DNA of 64,000 bases from DAISKN01 sp963716925 (lineage in GTDB: Bacteria > Acidobacteriota > Vicinamibacteria > Marinacidobacterales > SMYC01). The stretch is taken from the NCBI GenBank assembly GCA_963716925.1, contig CAVQUX010000033.1:310001-374000 (forward strand), written 5' to 3'. Shown here in pieces: positions 9,467-17,233 of the stretch. The notes below the pieces were generated by a model. That model saw nothing but the letters and a program-made list of their open reading frames with translations, did not search any database and was not told where the DNA came from. The first letter of the stretch is position 1. The number at the start of each line of letters is the position of its first letter. The translations under genes were made by a program, and so were the position numbers.

Positions 9467-10723
9467 ATGAGCGACGCCGATCTTTTCTATCGCTTCGGCG
9501 TCGCGCTCGCCCTCGGCTTTCTCGTGGGCCTCCAGCGCGAGTTCTCCTATCGGAAGACGCAGGCCCCCGGGTCCGCGGGAGTCCGCACGTTCAGTCTTCT
9601 GTCGCTCAGCGGATGCACCGCGGCGTTCGTGGCCGAGACCGCGCACTCGCCTGCCCTGCTGGCGGTATTCTTCGGTGTCGCCGGGGCTCTGATCGTCGCT
9701 TCCTACCTGGCAACGGCACGGAGCGGCGACGTGGGAAGCACGACGGAGGTGGCCGCGCTCATCACCTTGCTCAACGGAGCCCTGTGCTACTGGGGAATGA
9801 TCCAGCTCGCGGCGGCGATCGGAGTCGCGACCGCGGTGGTGCTTTCGGCCAAGCTCCCGCTGCAGAAACTGGTTTCGAAGCTGACCACCGAAGACCTGGT
9901 GGCTACTCTGAAGTTCGGGGTGGTGACGGCGATCGTCCTTCCCGTGCTTCCCCGGGAGGCGCTCGGCCCGCCGCCCTTCGACGTTCTCGTTCCCCACGAT
10001 CTATGGCTCATGGTGGTGCTCATCTCGGCCATCGGATTCACCGGCTACGTTCTCATGCAGGTCGTCGGCCCCAAGAGGGGCATCGGCCTCACCGGACTCC
10101 TCGGAGGGCTGGTGTCCTCGACGGCGCTGACCCTGTCCTTCGCCGAGAAGAGCCGCGAGGACGAGCGTCTGGGGAAGCCGTTCGCCCTTGCCATCGTCAT
10201 CGCCTGGACGATGATGTTCGCGCGGATTCTCACCGCCGTCGCCTTCATCAATCGGGAGCTCCTGCATGCGCTCTGGCTTCCCCTCGCGGCCGCCGGGGCC
10301 GCGGGCGCGGCCTACGGCGCCTGGCTTCATCTATCGGACCGCGCGTCACCCGAGACGGACATCAGCTTTTCGAACCCTTTCGAGGTGGGTCCCGCGCTTC
10401 GCTTCGGTCTCCTGTACGCCGTGGTACTCCTGGTCTCGAGGGCCGCGCAGCTCGAGTTCGGCGACCGGGGGGTGCTCCTGTCCGCGCTCGTCGCGGGAAT
10501 CGCCGATGTGGACGCGATTACCCTCTCGCTCTCGGAGCTCAGCCGCTCGGGCCAGGGACTCAGCCTGGAGGCGGCGGCGCAAGGGGTGATGGTGGCGGCC
10601 ATGGCGAACACCGCGCTGAAGGGAGGCATCGTCCTCGCGACGGCCTCCTCGTCGCTCCGGCGCCGGATCTGGCCGGCGGTGGTCGCGGTCCTGGGGTGTG
10701 GCCTGGCATTCACCTTCGTGTGA
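9467..10723 (+). CDS. MgtC/SapB-DUF4010 family membrane protein
   Basis: 418 aa, about a dozen hydrophobic segments. The N-terminus (FGVALALGFLVGLQRE ... GVRTFSLLSL) is the MgtC/SapB signature with the conserved Gly-Leu-x-Arg-Glu, and the rest is the DUF4010 extension, including GLLGGLVSSTALTLSFAEK. Members are inner-membrane proteins linked to divalent-cation homeostasis or stress, with no proven transport activity. Start 1 nt after the preceding stop, so translationally coupled to the kinase-like gene. Confidence 0.88.
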   Translation: MSDADLFYRFGVALALGFLVGLQREFSYRKTQAPGSAGVRTFSLLSLSGCTAAFVAETAHSPALLAVFFGVAGALIVASYLATARSGDVGSTTEVAALITLLNGALCYWGMIQLAAAIGVATAVVLSAKLPLQKLVSKLTTEDLVATLKFGVVTAIVLPVLPREALGPPPFDVLVPHDLWLMVVLISAIGFTGYVLMQVVGPKRGIGLTGLLGGLVSSTALTLSFAEKSREDERLGKPFALAIVIAWTMMFARILTAVAFINRELLHALWLPLAAAGAAGAAYGAWLHLSDRASPETDISFSNPFEVGPALRFGLLYAVVLLVSRAAQLEFGDRGVLLSALVAGIADVDAITLSLSELSRSGQGLSLEAAAQGVMVAAMANTALKGGIVLATASSSLRRRIWPAVVAVLGCGLAFTFV

Positions 10724-10764
10724 CGGAAGACTTCGCCGCCTCCGTTACGCTATTGTGGGAATCT

Positions 10765-11790
10765 ATGGAAGCATCAGATGTCTTTCGGGCCTGGGGTCGC
10801 ATACTGACCGGCTCCCACCCCGCACTCTCGATCGAGATCACCAAAGAGTGTCCCTTGTCCTGTCCCGGCTGCTACGCATTCCAACCCGAGCACCTCGGCG
10901 GTGTGTCGCTGACTTCGGTCTCGGACTTCAAGGGGGACGATCTCGTACAGAGGGTGCTGGAGCTGATCTTCGCTCGGCGTCCGCTGGTGGTCTATTTCGT
11001 GGGCGGCGAGCCACTGGTCCGGTTCCGCGAGCTCTCCGAGATCCTTCCCCGCCTCGAGGAGAGGAAGGTCCACGCGCGCGTGGTGACGAGCGCCGTGCGG
11101 CCGATCCCCCGGGAGTGGGGACGATCGGGGTACGTCGGGGTGGTGGTCTCGGTGGACGGTCTGCAGCCGGAGCACGATGTCCGGAGGAAGCCTGCGACTT
11201 ACGAGCGGATTCTGAAGCACATCGAGGGACATCGGGTCATCATCCACTGTACGGTGACGAGCCAGATGATGAAGCGGGACGGCTACATCGAAGAGTTCGT
11301 CCACTTCTGGAGCGAACGCGCCGAAGTGAAGGGAATCGAGGTCAGCTTCTTCACCCCCCAGGTCGGCGAGACGAGCCCCGAGATCCTGACGCCCGAGAAG
11401 CGGCAGCGGGCGGTGTCGGTCCTCTCCTCGCTCGCCCCCCGTTACCGGAAGCTGGTGCTGAACGAGCACATCCTGAAGGCCTACCTGAACCCGCCCCGGA
11501 GTCCCTCGGAGTGCATCTTCGCCACCATCACCCAGTGCATTTCCCCCGATCTCGAGACCGTCGTCACTCCGTGCCAGTTCGGCGGCAACCCCAATTGCAG
11601 CGAGTGCGGGTGCCTCGGCTCGATCGCGATGCACGGGGTCGGGCAGCGCCGCTTCCCGGTGGGGGTGAAGCTCGGAAGCCTCTTCAAGGCCTCGAACCGA
11701 GTGGGCCAGTGGGTACGAAGCGTTCGAGAGCGGCAAGGACCCCACTCCCCGGCGGGGAGCACTCGATTGCCGTTGATCACGGATCATTGA
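10765..11790 (+). CDS. Radical SAM protein with C-terminal cysteine cluster (SPASM-like)
   Basis: 341 aa. CxxxCxxC at Cys29, Cys33, Cys36 (KECPLSCPGCY) binds the SAM 4Fe-4S cluster; FVGGEPLVR is the GGE SAM-binding motif. The last third has six or more cysteines (SECIF, TQC, TPCQF, PNCSECGC), suggesting one or more auxiliary clusters. ATG 10765 is chosen because the kinship begins right after it; TATTGT lies 8 nt upstream and no SD is present. No precursor peptide or obvious substrate gene is adjacent, so the reaction is unknown. Confidence 0.85.
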   Translation: MEASDVFRAWGRILTGSHPALSIEITKECPLSCPGCYAFQPEHLGGVSLTSVSDFKGDDLVQRVLELIFARRPLVVYFVGGEPLVRFRELSEILPRLEERKVHARVVTSAVRPIPREWGRSGYVGVVVSVDGLQPEHDVRRKPATYERILKHIEGHRVIIHCTVTSQMMKRDGYIEEFVHFWSERAEVKGIEVSFFTPQVGETSPEILTPEKRQRAVSVLSSLAPRYRKLVLNEHILKAYLNPPRSPSECIFATITQCISPDLETVVTPCQFGGNPNCSECGCLGSIAMHGVGQRRFPVGVKLGSLFKASNRVGQWVRSVRERQGPHSPAGSTRLPLITDH

Positions 11791-11798
11791 CGGCTGTT

Positions 11799-12200
11799 CT
11801 ACTCTTCCAGCTTGTCCGCCAGCTCCACGAACCGGTCGATGAACTGATCGATCTTGTCCGCCATCTCGGTCTCTATCCGGGTGAACTCGCAGCCGAGCCC
11901 CTTCCGGAGCTGAGGCGGCGGGTTGTCCACGTCCTGGGTGCGCCACCGCACGACGACCGTGGCGTCGACCTGGCCGAGCTGGAAGGGAAGGAAGAAGCGA
12001 AGGCGGAACTCCTCCCCCATCGGGAAGTCTTCGTTGGTCGAGAGGAACACCCCTCCCCGGCTCAGGTTCAGCACGTAGCCCTGACCGACGCGCTCGCCCT
12101 TCTTGTAGACCGCGCCGATGGTGAGCGGGCTTACCCGGAGCATACGCTCGATCTGCTTGGGGCCGGCGAAGGCGCTCTCTATCGAGGTTCCGTCACTCAT
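11799..12200 (-). CDS. PilZ-domain protein, last gene of the chemosensory operon
   Basis: 133 aa from ATG 12200. NLSRGGVFLST is the (D/N)xSxxG part of the PilZ c-di-GMP site, with the sequence ending in a helical tail (DKIDQFIDRFVELADKL). The N-terminal RxxxR arm is not obvious, so c-di-GMP binding is uncertain; the myxobacterial/acidobacterial TIGR02266-like PilZ group looks closest. It follows the DUF4388/receiver gene by 11 bp and is convergent with the radical SAM gene. Likely an output element for motility or adhesion. Confidence 0.8.
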   Translation of the reverse strand: MSDGTSIESAFAGPKQIERMLRVSPLTIGAVYKKGERVGQGYVLNLSRGGVFLSTNEDFPMGEEFRLRFFLPFQLGQVDATVVVRWRTQDVDNPPPQLRKGLGCEFTRIETEMADKIDQFIDRFVELADKLEE

Positions 12201-12211
12201 GGTTCGCCATC

Positions 12212-13885
12212 TCACGCATGGGCATTCGGGGCGTCCTTCGAGTCGTGCCCGGAGTCGCCGACGAGATCCGAATCGGCTCCGCTCAGCTTTCGCTGGAGGA
12301 GCTTGTTCTCGAGCGCCATACCCGCCTGGGCGATGAAGAGCTCGAGCCCTCCGAGGTCCCCGAGAGCCCGCCCGCTCGGAGCGTTGTCCCCATAGAGAAG
12401 GAGGAGGGTCGCGCGATTGTAGAGGAGCGGGACGAGAACGGCTTCCTTGGCCTTTCCGCGACCGATGACTTCGAACATCGGTCCTTCGAGCGACGTCAGG
12501 TCGTTCGAAAGGCGATAGGCCGATCCGCGGCGCACCGCCTCCGCGAAAGCCGGATTGTGCCCGATCTCGATCGAAATTCTCTGGGCCGTCTCGGCGCATT
12601 CCCTCGGCGAGCGACCGACTCCGAAAGCCGCGAGTCCGCGGGCGCCGTCGCCCTTGATCACGAACAGGACGCCGCGCTCCAGAAATTTCTCCGCCACTTC
12701 CATCACCAGCCTGGAAACGTCGGTCGACGCTCCCGGCTCGACGAGCTTCTTCGTCATCGAAGCGAGGAAATCCAAGCGAAGGGAATCCGCCGGTCCGGGC
12801 TCCGCCGCCCGACCGTTCCCCGTCTGGGGATGATCCTCCTGAAGCTTTCCCAGCTGCTCCGAGATCGTCGAGGCGAAATCGCGAAGGTCCTGGACGTAGA
12901 GCGTAGCGTCGATCTTGCTGAGGGTAGGCTTGTAAGCCAGGCGTCGAATACCGAGCTCCTTGGCCCTCATCCTGGCCTTCTCCGAGAGGGTCTCGGCCAT
13001 GAGCAGCACCGGAGTCCCGGGGTGGCTTCTCTGGACGCGGCGAATGAGCTCGAAGCCCCCGAAGAAGCTGCGCTCGGTCGAGGTCGGCATCTTGAGGTCC
13101 ACCACCACCATCACCCTCTCCCCCGCGGCCACGCGCTCCTGGACGATGCCGGCGCCGGCTGCGGGGTTCGATGCGGTGAACACCCGGTAGCCTTTCTTCG
13201 CGAGCTCCTCGCTCAGAACCTCCCGCACCGGCGCCTCGTCGTCCACGACCACGACGGAGGTTCGGACCCGGGGCGCGGACGAGGCCGTCGAAGGGCCATC
13301 CTGGGACTTCACGACGGGGCTCGAGGCCGGCGGCGGACGCGGCGTACTCGGTGCCGGAAGAGGGGGCGGCGACACGACGAGGCGCGGCGGTTTCTGCTCG
13401 TCGAGACGGAGGGCCGCGGACGGGGACTCCTGAGGGAGATCGCCCTGGAATGCCAGCTCGAGGAGCGACGTCGCCTCGCGTCTCTCGTTGTCGATCTCGA
13501 CGGCGAGGTCGAGGAGCAGCTCCTGAGCGTCGAGGCCGTCGGGCAGGAGGAACGGCTGGATGCGAACCCCCGCGAACTCCTCGGAGGTCGGATCCGCCAG
13601 CTCGAACTGGAAGTGTCCTTCCCGCAGGCTGCCGAGCTCGCGGAGCGACACCTCGATCTGCTCGCGGATCAAGGGGATCGTCACCCTCTCGGGGTGGCGC
13701 ACCAGCTCTTCCAGACCCGCGAGCGTGGACCAGGAATAGGAGAACAGGACCCGGCCTTCGCGAAGCACCACGGCGCCGCGTCCCTTGGTGGCCGCAATCC
13801 GGAGAAAGCCGCTCTTGCGCGAGAACGCGATGATCTGAAGCATGTCGAGGAGCGGCAGATCCTCGAGACGGCCTTTGAGTCCCAT
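12212..13885 (-). CDS. DUF4388 (PATAN)-receiver-GAF regulatory protein
   Basis: 557 aa. Residues ~1-120 are DUF4388 (GLKGRLEDLPLLDMLQIIAF...), a domain found in gliding and twitching regulators. A Pro-rich linker (~170-205) leads to a CheY-like receiver (SVVVVDDEAPVREVL; phosphoacceptor Asp in VVVDLKMP; conserved Lys in AYKPT). The C-terminal ~200 residues form a GAF-like domain. It has no DNA-binding or GGDEF output, so it probably acts by protein contact. Placed between a receiver gene and the PilZ gene in the chemosensory operon. Confidence 0.82.
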   Translation of the reverse strand: MGLKGRLEDLPLLDMLQIIAFSRKSGFLRIAATKGRGAVVLREGRVLFSYSWSTLAGLEELVRHPERVTIPLIREQIEVSLRELGSLREGHFQFELADPTSEEFAGVRIQPFLLPDGLDAQELLLDLAVEIDNERREATSLLELAFQGDLPQESPSAALRLDEQKPPRLVVSPPPLPAPSTPRPPPASSPVVKSQDGPSTASSAPRVRTSVVVVDDEAPVREVLSEELAKKGYRVFTASNPAAGAGIVQERVAAGERVMVVVDLKMPTSTERSFFGGFELIRRVQRSHPGTPVLLMAETLSEKARMRAKELGIRRLAYKPTLSKIDATLYVQDLRDFASTISEQLGKLQEDHPQTGNGRAAEPGPADSLRLDFLASMTKKLVEPGASTDVSRLVMEVAEKFLERGVLFVIKGDGARGLAAFGVGRSPRECAETAQRISIEIGHNPAFAEAVRRGSAYRLSNDLTSLEGPMFEVIGRGKAKEAVLVPLLYNRATLLLLYGDNAPSGRALGDLGGLELFIAQAGMALENKLLQRKLSGADSDLVGDSGHDSKDAPNAHA

Positions 13886-13922
13886 GGGCGAATGAACCGA
13901 CGCTGCGTCCGGAGGACGGCGC

Positions 13923-14294
13923 TCAGTCGAGAAGCTCCTTTACCAGGCTCACGAGCTTGGGGCCGGAGATGGGCTTGGTCAGATAGGCGTTCGCGCCCTG
14001 GGCCATGCCCTTGTCGCGGGCCTCTTCCTCGCCCTGAGTGGTGATGACGATGATGGGGAGTTTCGGCTCCCGGTGCTGGGAGCGGATGTAGGAGATCAGA
14101 TCGAGCCCGTTCATCTGGGGCATGTTGATGTCGGTGAGCACGCAGTCGACGGGCTCGACGCTCAGCTTGTCCACCGCCTCGCGTCCGTTCGCGACTTCGA
14201 CGATGCGGTAAACCCCCTCTTTCTTGAGAGTGAGCGAGATGAGCATCCTCGTCGTCGCCGAGTCGTCGACGACCAGAAGGTTCTTGGTTGACAT
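13923..14294 (-). CDS. cheY: CheY-like single-domain response regulator (second copy)
   Basis: 123 aa from ATG 14294, the size of CheY. Acidic pair Asp10-Asp11, phosphoacceptor Asp55 in VLTDINMPQMNG, Thr in VITT and Lys in YLTKPIS are all present. SD AAAGGGAG lies 8 nt upstream of ATG, which decides this start over longer in-frame ones. Accepts phosphate from the CheA at 17234-19243 by inference. The 122-bp gap before it carries the 20-bp repeat. Confidence 0.9.
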   Translation of the reverse strand: MSTKNLLVVDDSATTRMLISLTLKKEGVYRIVEVANGREAVDKLSVEPVDCVLTDINMPQMNGLDLISYIRSQHREPKLPIIVITTQGEEEARDKGMAQGANAYLTKPISGPKLVSLVKELLD

Positions 14295-14317
14295 AGATAC
14301 TCCCTTTCGTTCCTCAG

Positions 14318-14337
14318 TGCCGCGGGGCCCCACGCCC
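14318..14337. repeat. Copy 1 of a 20-bp GC-rich repeat
   Basis: Identical 20-mer to 17116-17135, with core GCGGGGCCCC. This copy sits 24 bp upstream of a receiver gene. It is followed by a possible hairpin (CCGGCGCG TTC GCGCCGG) at 14352-14370. Confidence 0.6.
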
Positions 14338-14416
14338 ACGGCTCGGTCTGACCGGCGCGTTCGCGCCGGGCTCGCTCCGCTCGCGCAGGGTGCAGAGATC
14401 ACGTTGGCACCCTGCT

Positions 14417-15172
14417 CTACCGGGATTTCATCAAATGCATGAAACCCTCGATGGTCTTCAGTTTCCGGTCCATGGTGCTGTGGAGGCGCGCCGAGACGAG
14501 GGCGCTCGCCGCGTGCGCCGCCACCAGCTCGAGAATCTGATGGTCGATGGGCGAGAAGTTCGGCTTGTGGCCGAGCAGCCGATAGATCACCACCACCCCC
14601 ACCGTCTGGCCGCCGAGCTTCAGCGGAAGGGTGGCGAGGGGGAGGTGCGCCCTCTTCTCCGCTTCGCTCTTGGGAACGAAGTAGAAGGACTCCCCGGTGC
14701 GGGCAACGTCTCCGATGATGCCTTCGCCCACCGGAAGCGTTTCCTTCGGAAGCCGGTCCCGGATGCCCTCTCCCGCGAGAACGTGGAGGTTCTTCTTCTC
14801 CCGGTCGAGCACCAGGAGCCCGAACTCCTCGGCGCCCACCATCTCCGCGAGGATCTCGGTGATGATCAGCTTCACCTCTTCGAGATCGAACGTGGCGTGC
14901 AGCCTCTGGCTCGCCACGTAGAGGTTCGTCAGCGCCTCGTTCTGCTCCTGGATCTCCACGTACATGTTGGCGAACTCCCGGTTCTCCTTTTCCAGCTGCT
15001 CGAGCCGCGTACGCAGCTCCGAAAGAGCGGTGATGAGAGCCTTCTCCCCTCCGCTCGCCTGAATCGCAAGCCCCATCTCCAGGTCCGCGACCTGGCGCTC
15101 GAGGTCACGAATCCGCTTCTGAAGCTGGGCCTCGTCGGCGGCCTTGGAGTTCGTCTGCTGTTCTCGGGACAT
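14417..15172 (-). CDS. Coiled-coil GAF-domain protein
   Basis: 251 aa. Residues ~10-90 form a long coiled coil (QKRIRDLERQVADLE..., ELRTRLEQLEKENREF). A GAF domain follows (VASQRLHATFDLEEV ... LPVGEGIIGDVARTGE ... SALVSARLHSTMDRKL). No catalytic output is visible. GAF domains bind small ligands or mediate dimerisation; here it may feed a signal into the chemosensory core. It lies 11 bp after cheX. Ligand unknown. Confidence 0.8.
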   Translation of the reverse strand: MSREQQTNSKAADEAQLQKRIRDLERQVADLEMGLAIQASGGEKALITALSELRTRLEQLEKENREFANMYVEIQEQNEALTNLYVASQRLHATFDLEEVKLIITEILAEMVGAEEFGLLVLDREKKNLHVLAGEGIRDRLPKETLPVGEGIIGDVARTGESFYFVPKSEAEKRAHLPLATLPLKLGGQTVGVVVIYRLLGHKPNFSPIDHQILELVAAHAASALVSARLHSTMDRKLKTIEGFMHLMKSR

Positions 15173-15183
15173 GGTCCTCTCCG

Positions 15184-15645
15184 TTAGCGGGTTTCCATCG
15201 CCACGTTGACGATGACCTCGCCGCAGGAAGTCGAAAGGGGTACTACCAGGGTCTCGAGCTCCGTGTTCGAGAACGTCACGTTGTCGCCGGCGATGAGCGT
15301 CGGGGGAGACACCCGCAGGTTGTGCCCGCGGTCGTTCAGCACGGTGATGGCTCTACCCGTCATCATGCTCGCGAGCTCGGAGAGCGTGTCCTTCGCCAGG
15401 CGCCCGAGATCGGTCTGCGACTCCTGGTTCATCTCGGTGGCGATGGCGAGCGCGGTTTCCCGCGACATGTCGAAGAGCACCCGGCCCTCGCCCTCTCCCG
15501 TCACCCCCACGATGGCCGTCACCCCGCGGCTCGAGACCGGGGCCGGGGACAGCCGGATCTTCCCGGCGTCGATTCGACCCGAGAGCACCTCTTCCAGGAT
15601 CTCCCGCGCCGAGCTCACGAAAGGATTCACGAAGTCGTAACGCAC
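15184..15645 (-). CDS. cheX: CheX-like CheY-P phosphatase family protein with altered motif
   Basis: 153 aa. The CheC/CheX/FliY active-site pattern (D/S)xxxExxN-x22-P aligns as Asp86, Glu90, Ser93, Pro115: the spacing is exact but the Asn that inserts into the CheY active site is Ser. The family hydrolyses CheY-phosphate. Starts at GTG 15645, overlapping the TAG stop of the receiver gene by one base. Whether it still dephosphorylates is open. Symbol by family. Confidence 0.75.
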   Translation of the reverse strand: MRYDFVNPFVSSAREILEEVLSGRIDAGKIRLSPAPVSSRGVTAIVGVTGEGEGRVLFDMSRETALAIATEMNQESQTDLGRLAKDTLSELASMMTGRAITVLNDRGHNLRVSPPTLIAGDNVTFSNTELETLVVPLSTSCGEVIVNVAMETR

Positions 15646-16046
15646 TACCCTTCTCCAAGGACGAAGCTCACCACCGAGGCCACCTGGCGGGGCTCGACCG
15701 GCTTGGTGAGGAAGTGCTTCGCTCCCGACTCCAGCGCCGCCTTGATCATCTCCTGGTAGCCGTTCGAGCTCACCATGACGATCTTGGCCGAAGAGTCGCG
15801 GTGGATGATCCCCTGGACCGCTTCCACTCCCTCCATCTCCGGCATGGTGATGTCCATGAACACCAGATCGGGCTTGAGCTTCATGTACTGCTCGATGGCC
15901 TCGCGGCCATTCGCGGCGGATCCCGCCTCCTCGCCCCCGACGGAAACCAGGATCTTCTTCATGTTGCGGCGAGCGAACTCCGAATCGTCGACCACGAGGA
16001 ACCGGAAGCTGGGAAGCCCCGGTGTCTCGGCCTTCATGCGATCCAT
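15645..16046 (-). CDS. cheY: CheY-like response regulator (first copy)
   Basis: 133 aa. A short N-terminal extension precedes a complete receiver: Asp-Asp in LVVDDSEFARRN, phosphoacceptor Asp in VFMDITMPEMEG, Ser in MVSSNG and Lys in FLTKPVE. It overlaps the 3' end of cheB by 13 bp and the start of cheX by 1 bp, so it is translated with both. SD-type sequence lies inside cheB. The direct pairing with CheX suggests this is the receiver that CheX acts on. Confidence 0.9.
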   Translation of the reverse strand: MDRMKAETPGLPSFRFLVVDDSEFARRNMKKILVSVGGEEAGSAANGREAIEQYMKLKPDLVFMDITMPEMEGVEAVQGIIHRDSSAKIVMVSSNGYQEMIKAALESGAKHFLTKPVEPRQVASVVSFVLGEG

Positions 16047-17131
16047 GTGGATCCCCCCTGAGGATTGTGACGGTCCTCGAGAGCGTTCAGATACGCGCCC
16101 ATCTCCGACAGCGACAGGACCTTATCGACCGCGCCCCTCTCGATAGCCGCGCGCGGCATACCGTAGACCACCGAGCTCGCTTCGTCCTGGGCCAGGGTGT
16201 GTCCGCCGGCGGCGTGAATTTCGAGAAGGCCTTCGGCGCCGTCCTCTCCCATGCCCGTCAGAATCATGCCCAGGGCGCGCGAGCCTACGTTTTTCGCAAC
16301 CGATCGAAAGAGGACGTCGGCGGAGGGCCTGTGGCCGCGGACCGGCGGCGCGAACGAGAGCCGAACCAGGAGCTTTCCCGAAGCGCGCACCACTTCCATC
16401 TGCCTTCCGCCGGGGGCCACGAGAGCGACTCCCGATGTCACGACGTCGCCGTCCTCGGCCTCACGGACTCCGATGGAGGCGAGCTTCGACAGGCGCTCCG
16501 CGAACTGCCCGGTGAAGCCCTCGGGCATGTGCTGGACGATCAGAATCCCGGGTCGGTAATCGCCGCGAATCTGGGAGAGGAGGAGCGACAGAGCGTTCGG
16601 ACCGCCGGTGGAGACGGCGATGGCGACGATCTCCGTCGCCGGCGCCTCTTTCGCCGCGGGCGCGCGCAAGGCGCGGATCTCCGGGGCCCGCAGCGCCGGC
16701 CTCCGGACCTTGGCCTTGGACGCGGTTCGGATCTTCTGCACGAGATCGGAGCTGAGGCTGTCGAGAGGTGTCGTGAATATGCGCTCGGGCTTGGTGACGA
16801 AATCGACCGCTCCCGCCGCCAGTCCCTCGAAAGTCGCCCGCGCCCCTTTGGACGTATGGGCGGAGACCAGGATCACCGGAAGCTGAAAATCGTCCACGAT
16901 CCGCTGGAGAGCCGTACGACCGTCCATCCGCGGCATCTCCAGATCGAGGGTCACCACGTCGGGCTTGGCTCGCTCGAGCTTCTCCAGCGCGAAGACTCCG
17001 TCCATCGCGGTCGCCACCACCTCGATGTCGTCGTAGGGCTCGAGCATCTTCACCAGCACTTTCCTCATGAAGGCCGAATCGTCCACTACCAGTACCCGAA
17101 TGGGTCTTCCATCAATGCCGCGGGGCCCCAC
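16034..17131 (-). CDS. cheB: Chemotaxis protein-glutamate methylesterase CheB
   Basis: 365 aa. Receiver domain with Asp17/Asp18, phosphoacceptor Asp63 and Lys114, a ~50-residue linker, and a methylesterase domain with the Ser174-His201-Asp297 triad (AVSTGGP, QHMPEG, GMGEDGAEG). It demethylates glutamyl methyl esters on the chemoreceptor when phosphorylated by CheA. The start GTG 17131 lies inside the 20-bp repeat and has no clear SD, so the true start may differ slightly; no ATG is available before the receiver. Confidence 0.93.
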   Translation of the reverse strand: MGPRGIDGRPIRVLVVDDSAFMRKVLVKMLEPYDDIEVVATAMDGVFALEKLERAKPDVVTLDLEMPRMDGRTALQRIVDDFQLPVILVSAHTSKGARATFEGLAAGAVDFVTKPERIFTTPLDSLSSDLVQKIRTASKAKVRRPALRAPEIRALRAPAAKEAPATEIVAIAVSTGGPNALSLLLSQIRGDYRPGILIVQHMPEGFTGQFAERLSKLASIGVREAEDGDVVTSGVALVAPGGRQMEVVRASGKLLVRLSFAPPVRGHRPSADVLFRSVAKNVGSRALGMILTGMGEDGAEGLLEIHAAGGHTLAQDEASSVVYGMPRAAIERGAVDKVLSLSEMGAYLNALEDRHNPQGGSTWIA

Positions 17132-17135
17132 GCCC
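17116..17135. repeat. Copy 2 of the 20-bp GC-rich repeat
   Basis: Identical to 14318-14337. It overlaps the first codons of cheB and lies in the 102-bp gap between cheA and cheB, which also has an inverted repeat around 17150-17195 (GTCCGCC ... GGCGGACC). Confidence 0.6.
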
Positions 17136-17233
17136 CCGGCGCTCGCGTCCGCCTCCGCCCTACGGGCTTCGGCGGACCCGCCGGACTTCGCGAAGGCGGG
17201 CGCTCGCGCTGCGCTCAGGCTGACGACTCTCCT

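Noticed and set aside
12218..14044. 608-codon plus-strand open frame across the DUF4388 gene
   Set aside because: Shadow of a well-supported minus-strand gene; low-complexity Arg/Glu/His composition and no start signals.
16034..17131. CheB as a stand-alone receiver-output transcription factor
   Set aside because: The output domain has the complete S174-H201-D297 methylesterase triad and no DNA-binding motif.
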